Of a stretch of DNA of 64,000 bases, positions 1 to 7,773 are shown in pieces; the first letter of the stretch is position 1, and every line of letters begins with the position of its first letter. The position numbers were made by a program, and so were the translations under genes. The DNA comes from CAWJKP01 sp963843465. GTDB taxonomy: Bacteria; Planctomycetota; Planctomycetia; Pirellulales; Thermoguttaceae. The notes beneath the pieces are model-generated. The model was not told the origin of the DNA and ran no database searches. It worked only from the letters and a program-made list of their open reading frames with translations. The stretch is taken from assembly GCA_963843465.1 (NCBI GenBank), contig CAWJKP010000007.1, positions 124,001 through 188,000 of the forward strand, written 5' to 3'.

Positions 1-388
1 GTGGGCCCCTCGACGTGAAACGGGCGAAGGCCGGACCCCTCGACGTGCATCATGCCGCCGGTTGCCCACCAGGCCTCCTCGACGTGGCGACGGTGGACCT
101 GCACCGGCACGGGCGGCATCATCGGCCACCACCATCATCGTCCCCTTGCCCTCGACGGCCGGCATGGTGGCGACGGCTGGACCTGGACCAGGTCGACGTC
201 CTCGACGTGCCGAGCTTTCCCGGCTGGATTGCCGATCGGCGGCAAGGTCGAAGGCCCTGCTCCTCGACGATCAGCACCGCGGCCGGCTGGACCTCGACGA
301 TCGGCGTTCTTGCTGGCCGATCTTCTCTTTTCTTTCCGCCGGTAGCACCGGGGTAGCACCGCGGCTTTTCTGTGCTACCAAAACCAGA
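1..388. other. Low-complexity GC-rich segment without a supported gene
   Basis: The short motif CCTCGACG recurs several times in the first 300 bases, and frames on both strands stay open only because of this composition. The translations are biased (Arg, Asp, His, Pro rich) and show no recognisable domain. A small inverted repeat (352-359 with 372-379) lies just before the tRNA terminator. The segment may be the decayed edge of a gene that lies left of the window. No function is assigned. Confidence 0.5.
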
Positions 389-423
389 AAGGCTAGTTGT
401 AACTCTTTGCCACAACTAGCCTT
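389..423 (-). terminator. Hairpin downstream of tRNA-Pro
   Basis: A perfect 12-bp inverted repeat (389-400 with 412-423) has an 11-base loop. On the minus strand it begins 5 bases after the tRNA 3' end and is followed by a moderately T-rich stretch. Position and stem quality fit an intrinsic terminator for the tRNA. Confidence 0.7.
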
Positions 424-428
424 GCAAA

Positions 429-503
429 TCGGGGCGACAGGATTCGAACCTGCGACCTTCTGGTCCCAAACCAGACGCGCTAGCCAGACTGCGCCACGCC
501 CCG
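429..503 (-). tRNA. tRNA-Pro (anticodon TGG)
   Basis: Read on the minus strand, the sequence folds into a standard cloverleaf. It has a 7-bp acceptor stem (CGGGGCG with CGCCCCG), an anticodon stem-loop with TTTGGGA in the loop (anticodon TGG, reading CCA), and a T-arm with the loop TTCGAAT. The discriminator base is A, and CCA is not encoded. The C1-G72 pair and the 5' CGGGGCGTGGCGCAG start are typical of bacterial tRNA-Pro. The gene stands alone and has its own terminator. Confidence 0.95.
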
Positions 504-622
504 AGGGGCTCGATTGCCCGGGTCGTTGCATCCTATCAATTCCGACTCGCGGTGGCAACCACGCCCGCGCGTTTGCTGCTCTTACCAGCCCACGAATCGG
601 GGGGACGGCTCTTTGCACCGTT

Positions 623-1360
623 CTACCATTTCAGTAGATTCCGCAGCCCCAATCCGAGGATGATCCACAAGGCGGCCAACGCCTCCCGGTTGTTGATCTT
701 GGAGCAGCCCCCGCGGCGGTCGGCGAAGACGATCGGCGTCTCGCCGAAGCGGGCGCCTAGCCGCTGGAGACGCCAGAGGATCTCTTCCTGGAAGGAATAG
801 CCGCGGGAGCGGACGCGGTCGAAGTCGAGCCTGGCCAACAGCGACGTGCGGTAGCAGCGGAAGGCCCCGCTACAGTCTTTGCACTTCAAGCCCAACAACC
901 AGCGGCTGTAAAGATTCACCCCGCGGGACATGAAGTGCCGCCGCCAGGACCAGCCTTCAATGCCACCGCCGGGGATGTAGCGGGAGCCGATCATCACGTC
1001 CACCGGCGGTCCCTCGGGCGGGTCCATGCCGGCCAAGATCACCGGCAAATAACGCGGATGGTGGCTGAAGTCGGCGTCCATGTTGAGCACCTGCCGGTAG
1101 CCATGATCCAGCGCGTGCTTCATGCCGGCGATGATGGCGGTGCCCAGGCCCAGCTTTGCCGGACGGTGCAGGCAGCGGAGCCGGCCGTCTTCCTCCGCCC
1201 GGCGGTCGCACCAGGCGCCGGTGCCGTCGGGGGAGTTGTCGTCGATCACCAACAAATCGACCTCGGGGGCGTAGGCGAAGATCTCCTCGACCAGCTTGGG
1301 GAGATTCTCGATCTCGTTGTAGGTGGCCACCGTCACCAGGGTCTTTTCGGCATCCGACAT
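623..1360 (-). CDS. Family 2 glycosyltransferase, polyprenyl-phosphate mannosyltransferase-like
   Basis: The product is about 245 residues, the usual size of soluble DPM1-like enzymes, which move a sugar from a nucleotide donor to polyprenyl phosphate on the inner face of the membrane. Visible signatures are VTVATYNEIENLP at the N-terminus, VIDDNSPDGTG, the metal-binding DAD in NMDADFSHHP, GSRYIPGGG, and a C-terminal GGCSKINNREA segment. No C-terminal membrane domain (GtrA type) is present. The start at 1360 is chosen because GAGGAG lies about 9 bases upstream; an in-frame ATG at 1381 is less well placed. It is followed upstream on the same strand by an epimerase, suggesting a role in envelope glycan synthesis. 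The donor sugar cannot be told from sequence. Confidence 0.85.
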   Translation of the reverse strand: MSDAEKTLVTVATYNEIENLPKLVEEIFAYAPEVDLLVIDDNSPDGTGAWCDRRAEEDGRLRCLHRPAKLGLGTAIIAGMKHALDHGYRQVLNMDADFSHHPRYLPVILAGMDPPEGPPVDVMIGSRYIPGGGIEGWSWRRHFMSRGVNLYSRWLLGLKCKDCSGAFRCYRTSLLARLDFDRVRSRGYSFQEEILWRLQRLGARFGETPIVFADRRGGCSKINNREALAALWIILGLGLRNLLKW

Positions 1361-1395
1361 GCTGCTGCTCCTCGAGATCACTAGCCCGACATCAC

Positions 1396-1483
1396 TAGCC
1401 CGACGCGTAAGCGAGGGTGATCGGTTCGAGGACCCTCGCTTACGCGTCGGGCTGAAAATCCTCGCTTGCGCGTCGGGCTAGTG
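1396..1483. repeat. Palindromic intergenic repeat (AGCCCGACGCGTAAGCGAGG family)
   Basis: One arm (1396-1416) is repeated in reverse orientation at 1433-1453 and again, with one change, at 1460-1481. The unit can form a long hairpin. It fills most of the gap between the glycosyltransferase and the epimerase on the same strand. This style of repeat is common in planctomycete genomes. Confidence 0.85.
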
Positions 1484-1498
1484 TGCAACCATGAATTA

Positions 1499-2446
1499 TC
1501 ACTTCTGCCCCAGCGCCAGGCGGCGGTAGTAGTCGATTGATCGCCGCAGGCCCTCGTGGAAGTCGACCTGCGGCTCGTACCGCAGCAGCGTGCGGGCGAG
1601 CGTGATGTCGGCCATGCTTTCGCGGATGTCGCCCACTCGGGGCGGCTCGTAGCGGGGGACGACCTTCGTGCCCAGCAGGTCGTTGATCGCGGCCAGCAGT
1701 TCCAAGAGCGAGATCGACCGGCCATTGGCGGCGTTCAATACCCGGCCGGCGGCGTCGGGGGCGTCGGCGGCCAGCAGGTTGGCCTGGACCACGTTGGCCA
1801 CGAAGGTGAAGTCGCGCGACTGCCGCCCGTCGCCGTAAACCACCGGCGGCCGGCCGGCCAAGAGGGCCGTGATGAACAGGGGGATCACGGCCGAATAGGG
1901 GCTGCCCGGGTCCTGCCGGGGCCCGAAAACGTTGAAATAGCGGAGCGTAACGGTCTGCAGGCCGTAGGTGGTCCAAAAGGCCCGGACGTAGTGTTCGGCA
2001 GCGAGCTTGGCGGCGCCGTAGGGGGAGATGGGGGCCGGCAAGTCGGTCTCGCGCTTGCTCTGGCTGGGCTGGTCGCCATAGGCGCTGCTGGAACCGGCGT
2101 AAACCACCCGCCGCACTCCGGCCCGCCGGGCGGCGTCCAGGAGCGTGAGCGTCCCGGTGACGCAGGCCGCATGGGTCGGAAGCGGCTGTTCGACGCTCCG
2201 CGGCACGGAGGCCAGCGCCGCCTGGTGGAAAACCGTGTCCACTCCCTCGACCGCCCGGCCGACCGTCGGGCCGTCGACCAGGTCGCCCCGGATGAACTCG
2301 ATCTGGTCGCGGACGCCTTCCAGGTTGGCCAGGAAGCCGGTCGAGAGGTTATCCAGCACGCGGACACGATCGCCTCGTTGGACCAGGGCCTCGACGAGAT
2401 GGGAGCCGATGAACCCGGCCCCGCCGGTGACTAAGAACGTGCGCAT
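1499..2446 (-). CDS. NAD-dependent epimerase/dehydratase, UDP-glucose 4-epimerase-like (extended SDR)
   Basis: The 315-residue product begins with the Rossmann motif VTGGAGFIGSHLVE. It carries the S...YxxxK catalytic set (SSSAYGD near residue 120 and SPYGAAK near 142) and the extended-SDR landmarks YFNVFGPRQDP and RDFTFVANVV. These fit a UDP-hexose or UDP-hexuronate 4-epimerase that makes precursors for surface glycans. The closest named types are GalE and WbpP-like enzymes; the exact substrate is uncertain. The ATG at 2446 directly precedes the nucleotide-binding motif. It probably acts with the neighbouring glycosyltransferase, although a repeat separates the two genes. Confidence 0.88.
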   Translation of the reverse strand: MRTFLVTGGAGFIGSHLVEALVQRGDRVRVLDNLSTGFLANLEGVRDQIEFIRGDLVDGPTVGRAVEGVDTVFHQAALASVPRSVEQPLPTHAACVTGTLTLLDAARRAGVRRVVYAGSSSAYGDQPSQSKRETDLPAPISPYGAAKLAAEHYVRAFWTTYGLQTVTLRYFNVFGPRQDPGSPYSAVIPLFITALLAGRPPVVYGDGRQSRDFTFVANVVQANLLAADAPDAAGRVLNAANGRSISLLELLAAINDLLGTKVVPRYEPPRVGDIRESMADITLARTLLRYEPQVDFHEGLRRSIDYYRRLALGQK

Positions 2447-2478
2447 CCGGTCCTTTCACGAGTTGTAGGTCGTGCTTT

Positions 2479-2592
2479 AGAAGCTGTTTCGAAACCGGGG
2501 CGTGGCGACGGGCAAGAATGCCCATCCTACGGCCGCTGTAGGTTGGGCATTCCTGCCCGACGGTGGCTCCCGGGGTCTTGAAACAGCTTCTT
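2479..2592. repeat. Long nested inverted repeat upstream of the epimerase
   Basis: The outer arms AGAAGCTGTTTC (from 2479) and GAAACAGCTTCT (to about 2591) are inverted. Inside them a second pair, GGGCAAGAATGCCCATCCTAC and its near complement (2510-2530 with 2538-2558), forms a further hairpin. The 114-bp unit has the architecture of a MITE-like or REP-like element. It lies in the divergent gap before the ABC-F gene, where it could affect transcription of both genes. Confidence 0.8.
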
Positions 2593-2622
2593 CGTATGAA
2601 TGAAGGGGCTCTTGTTATGCTA

Positions 2623-2679
2623 AAGCATAACCTACCGGCTGAAGCATAACCTACCGGCTGAAGCATAACCTACCGGCTT
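2623..2679 (+). repeat. Three tandem copies of a 19-bp unit
   Basis: AAGCATAACCTACCGGCTG is repeated head to tail three times (2623, 2642 and 2661) without spacers. Unlike a CRISPR array, there is no unique spacer sequence. It lies about 110 bp upstream of the ABC-F start and may be replication slippage or part of a promoter region. Confidence 0.85.
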
Positions 2680-2786
2680 TGCTGCCAATCGGCAAGCGTG
2701 GGATCGGGGCTGTTGCGGGGTGACAACGGCTGCCCCCCCGACAGTGGCCTTCAGTTTCGGCTCCATCATCTGCGACAATCCACTGC

Positions 2787-4673
2787 ATGCCCTTGGTCAC
2801 CTTGCAGGACGTCAGCCTCCGCTTTCGCGGTCCCCGCGTGTTGGACGGGGTCCAGCTCCAGATCGACCGCGGCGAGCGGCTGTGCCTCTTGGGACGCAAC
2901 GGCGAGGGCAAGTCGACCTTGCTGCGGCTCATCCAGGGCGAGTTGGAACCCGACGAGGGCCAGGTCATCCGCCAGCAGGGGTTGGTCACCGCGATGCTGA
3001 TCCAGGAAGTCCCCCGCGATCTGGCGGGCACGGTTTTCGACGCCGTCTCCGCCGGCCGCCGCCCAGGGCACCGCCTGCTGGGCGACTACCGGGTGGAGGC
3101 AGTGCTCAGCCGCATGGGCCTCCAAGCCGATGCGCAGTTGGCCGCGCTCTCGGCCGGCATGAAGCGTCGGGTGCTCTTGGCCCGGGCCCTGGCCGCCGAG
3201 CCGGACGTGCTCTTGCTGGACGAGCCGACGAACCACCTCGACCTGGACGCCATCACCTGGCTGGAAGAATTCCTTCTCCGCTTCGCGGGCACGCTTCTGA
3301 TGGTGACGCACGATCGCGTGTTCCTTCGCAAGCTGGCCACGCGGATCATCGAGCTCGACCGCGGCCTGCTGACGAGCTGGTCCTGCGACTACGACACGTT
3401 CCTGGTCCGCAAGCAAGCAGCCCTGGAGGCCGAGGCCGTCCAGCGGGCACTGTTCGACAAGCGGCTGGCCCAGGAAGAGGTCTGGATCCGCCGCAAGATC
3501 GAGGCCCGGCGGACCCGCAATCAGGGCCGCGTCCGCTCGTTGTTGGCCATGCGGGAGATCCGCCGCCAGCGCCGCGACCGGCCGGGAACCGTCAAGGTGC
3601 AGCTCCAGGAGGCCGAGCGATCGGGCCGGCTGGTGATCGAAGCCAAGGGCGTCTCGCATCGCTTCGGCGAGCGCACGATCCTCGAGGACTTCTCCACGCT
3701 GGTGATGCGCGGCGATCGCGTGGGCATCATCGGTCCCAACGGCTCGGGCAAGACCACGCTCTTGCGGATCCTGCTGGGCGAGCTGGAGCCCTCCGCGGGC
3801 GCCGTCCGCCGCGGGACGAACCTCGAGCCGGTCTACTTCGACCAGCTCCACGCGCAGTTGGACGACGAGAAGACGGTCCAAGAGAACGTCGCCGGCGGCA
3901 GCGACGCGGTGGTGATCAACGGCCAGCGGCGTCACATCATCGGCTACCTGGAGGACTTTCTCTTTACGCCCGAGCAGGCCCGCAGTCCCGTGGCCCGGCT
4001 CTCCGGCGGCGAGCGGAACCGCGTGCTGCTGGCGCGGCTCTTCACCAAGCCGTCGAACCTGCTGGTGTTGGACGAGCCGACCAACAACCTGGACATCGAG
4101 ACCATCGAGCTCTTGGAAGATCTGCTCTTGGAATACTCCGGCACGCTGTTGCTGGTGAGCCATGACCGCGAGTTTCTCAACCACGCGGTCACCAGCACCC
4201 TGGTCCTGGAGGGGGCCGGCGAAGTCCACGAATATGCCGGCGGCTACGACGACTGGCTCGTCCAGCGGCCGGGAAAAGGGGACAGTCACCTTTTGTGCGA
4301 AGCACCCGGAGGGCGGGCACCGACCGAAGGTTGGTCCCGGCAAAAGGTGCCTGTCCCCTTTTCCCGGGCCGCCCGTCCCGCGGACGGCTCCGCGGGGAAG
4401 CGGGACGCGGAAACTTCCCGATCGGGCACGAAGCCGGCGGCTCAACGGCGATTGAAGTATGCCGAGCGTGCAGAGCTGGATGCCTTGCCGGCGAGGATCG
4501 AGGCCCTGGAGAAGGATCTCGCCTTGCTGCACCAGGCGATGGCCGATCCGGCCTTCTACCAGCAGGACCGCCTGCGGATCGTCGAGGCCAAGGCCCGCGG
4601 GGAGGATCTCGAGCAGCAACTCCGCGACGCCTACAACCGTTGGGAGTACCTGGAGTCGTTGGCCGAAGGGTAG
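2787..4673 (+). CDS. ABC-F family ATPase (Uup/EttA-like)
   Basis: The product is 628 residues with two ABC domains and no membrane segment, the layout of ribosome-associated ABC-F proteins. Domain 1 has Walker A GRNGEGKST (about residue 36), signature LSAGMKRRVLLARAL and Walker B VLLLDEPTNHLD. Domain 2 has GPNGSGKTT (about 316), LSGGERNRVLLAR and LLVLDEPTNNLD. A charged coiled-coil C-terminus (about 550-628) resembles Uup. Residues about 495-527 do not belong to the family. They are encoded by a 95-bp palindromic repeat (4271-4365) inserted between domain 2 and the coiled coil without breaking the frame. The 3' end overlaps the convergent MFS gene by 43 bp. The role is translation or ribosome quality control, or DNA-structure tolerance as reported for Uup. 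Confidence 0.9.
   Translation: MPLVTLQDVSLRFRGPRVLDGVQLQIDRGERLCLLGRNGEGKSTLLRLIQGELEPDEGQVIRQQGLVTAMLIQEVPRDLAGTVFDAVSAGRRPGHRLLGDYRVEAVLSRMGLQADAQLAALSAGMKRRVLLARALAAEPDVLLLDEPTNHLDLDAITWLEEFLLRFAGTLLMVTHDRVFLRKLATRIIELDRGLLTSWSCDYDTFLVRKQAALEAEAVQRALFDKRLAQEEVWIRRKIEARRTRNQGRVRSLLAMREIRRQRRDRPGTVKVQLQEAERSGRLVIEAKGVSHRFGERTILEDFSTLVMRGDRVGIIGPNGSGKTTLLRILLGELEPSAGAVRRGTNLEPVYFDQLHAQLDDEKTVQENVAGGSDAVVINGQRRHIIGYLEDFLFTPEQARSPVARLSGGERNRVLLARLFTKPSNLLVLDEPTNNLDIETIELLEDLLLEYSGTLLLVSHDREFLNHAVTSTLVLEGAGEVHEYAGGYDDWLVQRPGKGDSHLLCEAPGGRAPTEGWSRQKVPVPFSRAARPADGSAGKRDAETSRSGTKPAAQRRLKYAERAELDALPARIEALEKDLALLHQAMADPAFYQQDRLRIVEAKARGEDLEQQLRDAYNRWEYLESLAEG
4271..4365. repeat. Palindromic repeat inside the ABC-F reading frame
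   Basis: Two 24-base arms (4271-4294 and 4342-4365) are near-perfect inverted copies around GGGAAAAGGGGACAGTCACC. The element is read through as low-complexity protein (GKGDSHLL...VPVPFS), leaving both flanking ABC-F parts in frame. The inverted arms may also extend a few bases outward into CGGCC/GGCCG. Confidence 0.9.
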
Positions 4674-6043
4674 CGAATGGGTAACAGCAAGAGCATACCC
4701 AGGAGCCGGGCGGCGGCCCCGAGCAAAAAGCTCGCCTGGAAGATGTCCAAGCTCCAGGAGCCGGGGAAGAGCCGGAACCGAGATCCGCAGAAGCGATCGA
4801 TCAGGCAGCCGCCGGCGATCGTGCTGCCGGCCACCATCAACCCGGTGACCGCGTGGAAGGCGGCGACGTAGGCCGCGCTGGATGGGCGGGGCGCAAGCTT
4901 GAGCATCAGGTTCGGCTGGCCGACGTTGATCCCGGCGTAGGCGATCCAGACCACCCAAGCGCCGACGATCCACCAGGGCTGCCGCGGGACGGCGACACAG
5001 AAGAACAATGGTCCCAGCGCCACCAGCGGCAGGGAGGCCAGCATCAGACGCTTGTTGCCCCAGCGATCGGCGATCCGCCCCAGCCACGGGCTGACAGCCA
5101 ACTGGCCCAGCCGCATCCCCATCGGCAAAACCATGGCGGCAAGCAACGAGAGTTTCAGCACGCTCTTGGGGTAAATGTTCTGCGCGGCTTGGGTCACGCC
5201 GTTGGAAAAAGAGAACCAGCAGCCGAAGAGGATCAGCGCCAAGAACGGCCGATCGAGAAAGGGAGCCGCAAGCTGGCGCAGGGAGCCCAACCGCTGGCGG
5301 CGCGTAAGGTAGCAGGCACACGCCGTGTGCCGTCCGCTGTTTCCTCCGCCTTTGGCGGACGGCACACGGCGTGTGCCTGCTACATTGACATGCGGCATGG
5401 ACGCCAGAGGCGCCACGGCCAGCAACAGGAAGCACACGCCCAATGCGGCGGGAATCAGGTAGCCCAGCGTCTCCGCCGACGGCGACAGCGACTGCCAAGC
5501 AGGCGGGAGGCAGGACTTGAAATAGTAACTGAACAGTCCGGTCAAGAGCATCGCGGGGATCTGGCCGGCCAACATCCATCGCTCGCGGCGGCCGAGGAAC
5601 CGGCCGCGGATCCGCAGCGGAACCAGGTCTGCCAGCCAGCAGTAGAGGGCCACCGTGGCGAGAAATTCCAGCAGGTGGTACAGACACCAGAGGACGACGA
5701 TCACCGCCAGCGGCCCGCTGCCCCGGGGAATCCACCCCGGCAGGGCCGCCCAGGGCAATCCGGCCAGCACGACCGCGCTGGCCGCGTAGGCTCCCAGGCA
5801 AAACCGTTTGCGGTCGCCGCACCACTCGATCAAGGCCGGGGCCGCCATCCGCAACAACCCGGCGATCCGCGGCGCGGCCAGGATCAGGCTGATCCCCAGC
5901 CCGACCTTCGACGCGCCCAACTCCTGGGCCAGGTAGACGATCAGCGTGGTGCTGACCAGTCCGTTCCCCGCGCCCCACAGCGCCGCGTTCTGACACGCCC
6001 GGCGTCGGGCAACGCGGCGGGCGGCGACGGTCAGGCCGGTCAT
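4631..6043 (-). CDS. Major facilitator superfamily transporter
   Basis: The 470-residue protein has about 12 hydrophobic segments split 6+6, with an arginine-rich N-terminus. Between the two halves, residues about 221-245 (TRRVPSAKGGGNSGRHTA) are encoded by a 75-bp palindromic repeat. It lies in the central cytoplasmic loop, where an insertion is easily tolerated. The charged motif LGRIADRWGNKRLM after the loop matches the MFS cytoplasmic motif. The substrate is unknown. The 3' end overlaps the ABC-F gene on the other strand. Confidence 0.85.
   Translation of the reverse strand: MTGLTVAARRVARRRACQNAALWGAGNGLVSTTLIVYLAQELGASKVGLGISLILAAPRIAGLLRMAAPALIEWCGDRKRFCLGAYAASAVVLAGLPWAALPGWIPRGSGPLAVIVVLWCLYHLLEFLATVALYCWLADLVPLRIRGRFLGRRERWMLAGQIPAMLLTGLFSYYFKSCLPPAWQSLSPSAETLGYLIPAALGVCFLLLAVAPLASMPHVNVAGTRRVPSAKGGGNSGRHTACACYLTRRQRLGSLRQLAAPFLDRPFLALILFGCWFSFSNGVTQAAQNIYPKSVLKLSLLAAMVLPMGMRLGQLAVSPWLGRIADRWGNKRLMLASLPLVALGPLFFCVAVPRQPWWIVGAWVVWIAYAGINVGQPNLMLKLAPRPSSAAYVAAFHAVTGLMVAGSTIAGGCLIDRFCGSRFRLFPGSWSLDIFQASFLLGAAARLLGMLLLLPIRYPSANDSRYSQRL
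5309..5383. repeat. Palindromic repeat inside the MFS reading frame
   Basis: Arms of 29 bases (5309-5337 and 5355-5383) are inverted copies containing GCAGGCACACGCCGTGTGCC. The whole unit is 75 bp, exactly 25 codons, and encodes the family-foreign peptide in the MFS central loop. It is unrelated in sequence to the repeat in the neighbouring ABC-F gene. Confidence 0.92.
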
Positions 6044-6077
6044 GCCTTCCGGGTCTCGTGTAGTGTCTCAGTTCAGT

Positions 6078-6121
6078 AGGGTGGGACCAGGCCGCCTTGG
6101 CGGCCGCCAGCCTACCAGCAG
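6078..6121. repeat. Short palindromic repeat between MFS and Rrf2 genes
   Basis: GTAGGGTGGGACCAGGCCGC is followed by a GGCCGCCTTGGCGGCC palindrome. A related copy with the same GTAGGGTGGGAC head lies upstream of cysH at about 7481. It occupies the gap between the divergent MFS start (6043) and the Rrf2 stop (6132). Confidence 0.7.
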
Positions 6122-6131
6122 TGGTCAGTGG

Positions 6132-6566
6132 CTAGATGTAATACATTCGCTCGTCTTGCTCCCGGGCCCGCTCCAGCAACTGGGCGAAGGTGATCTCATG
6201 GAGCATCGCCTGTTGGACGTGGTGTACGTCCCGCCAAGCACTCATGAGGGCTTTGACGGCCGGAGAGTCGGGCGAGGCGCTGCTGGTGCGGCCGTTGCCG
6301 TCGCCGGCGCCTTCGATCACGTCCATCACTTCGCCTAAGGAGATCGTATCCGGAGACTTCAGCAGATGGTATCCGCCCGCCGCCCCGCGGGTGCTGGCCA
6401 CCAGGCCGGCGCCTTTGAGCTGCAGCAGGATCTGCACCAGGAACCGGGGAGGCACGTTGTGCCGTTCGGCGATCTTGCGGATCCGCACGGGCTCGCCCGA
6501 CCCGTAGCGGGAGGAGAGCTCCAACATGGCGATACAGGCGTATTCTGTCTTGGCGGAGATCTTCAT
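6132..6566 (-). CDS. Rrf2-family transcriptional regulator, CymR-like (no Fe-S cysteines)
   Basis: This 144-residue DNA-binding protein starts with the Rrf2 hallmark MKISAKTEYACIAMLEL, followed by the winged-helix region IRKIAERHNVPPRFLVQIL and the wing RGAAGGYHL. The region that holds three cysteines in IscR/NsrR has none here (EGAGDGNGRTSSASPDSPAV), so a redox Fe-S sensor is unlikely. The pattern fits CymR/CysR-type regulators of sulfur metabolism, in keeping with cysH directly upstream on the same strand. The start at 6566 is chosen because the family begins there; the open frame upstream (to 6677) comes from a repeat. It likely regulates cysH, possibly through a cysteine-synthase partner as in Firmicutes (inference). 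Confidence 0.9.
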   Translation of the reverse strand: MKISAKTEYACIAMLELSSRYGSGEPVRIRKIAERHNVPPRFLVQILLQLKGAGLVASTRGAAGGYHLLKSPDTISLGEVMDVIEGAGDGNGRTSSASPDSPAVKALMSAWRDVHHVQQAMLHEITFAQLLERAREQDERMYYI

Positions 6567-6570
6567 ACGT

Positions 6571-6709
6571 CCCCCTCGCCCTCCGGGAGAGGGTCGGGGT
6601 GAGGGGATTCCCGGAAGGAGTTGGATTCTCGAAAACGCATTGACCAGAACCGCGAATCTGTCACTGCTCCCCCTCACCCCCTGCCCCTCTCCCGGAAGGA
6701 GAGGGAGGA
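6571..6709. repeat. Inverted repeat between cysH and Rrf2 (CCCTCTCCC family)
   Basis: GGGAGAGGGTCGGGGTGAGG (about 6583-6603) and its inverse CCCCTCACCCCCTGCCCCTC (about 6668 onwards) flank a short core. The element supplies the last residues of cysH (SPSGRGAGGEGEQ) and a false N-terminal extension to the Rrf2 frame. A transcript across it would form a strong hairpin that could attenuate the downstream gene. Confidence 0.85.
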
Positions 6710-7437
6710 TTCTCGTCCGACAGGTGCAGCCCGCACTCGGTCTTCGTCGTGCCGCTCCAGCGGCCGGCCCGCTCGTCTTCCCCGAACAGCACAGCCCGGG
6801 TGCAGGGCCAGCAGCCGATGCTCGTATAGCCCTGGTCGTGCAAGGGGTTGTAGGGGATCTCCTCGCTGACGATCCGCGCCGAGACGTCTTTCTTGGTCCA
6901 CTTGGCCAGCGGGCTGACCTTCACCAGGCCGAACTTCTTGTCCCAGCCGACGATCGGCGCGTTGGCCCGATGCGGACTCTGGTCGCGGCGTATGCCGCTC
7001 ATCCACGCGCTATAGGACCTGGCCACCCGTTGCAGCACGACCACTTTGCGATCGTGGCAACACTGGTCGGGATTGATCTTGTAGAGCGGTCCGCCGTGCG
7101 AGGCCTCGTACTGGGCAATGGGCAACTCCCCTCGCTGCAAATCGACCACGATGCCGTAGCGCCCGGCGATCCGCTCCCGCAACTCCAAGGTCTCCTTGAA
7201 TTGATAGCCCGTATCCAGGTTGAAGACGTAAACCGCCGGCTCGATCTTGGCCAACATCGAGAGGATCAAGCATCCTTCGGGTCCGAAGGCCGTGGCCATC
7301 GTCAGGCGGGGATGGTATTTCCCCACCGCCCAGGTAATGATTTCCTCGGGGGTGGCGTCTTCCAACAGCAGACTCTGGCCAGCGAGTTCCTCGATCTCTT
7401 CCGGGGAGGCCGCGCGAGGCGGTGTGCTCTCATCCAT
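6661..7437 (-). CDS. cysH: Assimilatory adenylyl-sulfate (APS/PAPS) reductase with a 4Fe-4S motif
   Basis: The product reduces APS (or PAPS) to sulfite with thioredoxin in cytosolic sulfate assimilation. It carries ATAFGPEGCLILSML (PP-loop region), VFNLDTGYQF, the paired cysteines in NPDQCCHDRKV and GCWPC that ligate the iron-sulfur cluster, and the catalytic ECGLH motif near the end. The CC...CxxC set favours APS reductase over the cluster-free PAPS type. The start at 7437 (MDESTPP) gives a normal length of 258 residues. The 17 residues after ECGLH come from a palindromic repeat and are not family sequence. The Rrf2 gene follows on the same strand after 94 bp. Confidence 0.93.
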   Translation of the reverse strand: MDESTPPRAASPEEIEELAGQSLLLEDATPEEIITWAVGKYHPRLTMATAFGPEGCLILSMLAKIEPAVYVFNLDTGYQFKETLELRERIAGRYGIVVDLQRGELPIAQYEASHGGPLYKINPDQCCHDRKVVVLQRVARSYSAWMSGIRRDQSPHRANAPIVGWDKKFGLVKVSPLAKWTKKDVSARIVSEEIPYNPLHDQGYTSIGCWPCTRAVLFGEDERAGRWSGTTKTECGLHLSDENPPSPSGRGAGGEGEQ

Positions 7438-7480
7438 CAAACCATGTTTCCTTGGGAAAATCGCGCAGCCAGTACGCCAG

Positions 7481-7521
7481 TAGGGTGGGACAAGCTCGCG
7501 TAAGCGAGCGCCGGCCCACCA
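7481..7521. repeat. Palindromic repeat upstream of cysH
   Basis: GTAGGGTGGGACAAGCTCGC is followed by the inverted pair GCTCGC/GCGAGC and CCGGCCCAC. It shares its head with the repeat at 6078 and lies in the cysH promoter region, about 45-85 bp upstream of the start codon. Confidence 0.7.
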
Positions 7522-7773
7522 TTCCGGCCCGCTCGTGGCGGCCTTGTCCCGCGCAACCTTTCCCGCCAATCCTACTTATGTTTGTAAACAAAGTCAACAC
7601 GCGTTTTCCTCGGAGGTACTTGACGAACCGGCACTTACCGGGCACGATGGGCCGCGAGACGCGTTGTCGGCCTTGACAATTCTGAAACTCCGCAGTCCGG
7701 GAGGCTCAGGCGGGGCGTTTCGGCGCCGGGATCCGGCGGGTCCGCCTGGACAGCCGACTTTTCGAGGTGACCA

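Noticed and set aside
2623..2679. CRISPR-like tandem units (also 14430-14465)
   Set aside because: Units are contiguous with no spacers, only two or three copies, and no cas genes are present.
5309..5383. A conserved protein motif TRRVPSAKGG
   Set aside because: The peptide is a translation of a palindromic DNA repeat and not a domain.
2766..5996. Very long open frame on the minus strand opposite ABC-F
   Set aside because: It is a shadow of ABC-F and MFS caused by high GC at third positions. The real genes have clear family motifs and the shadow has none.
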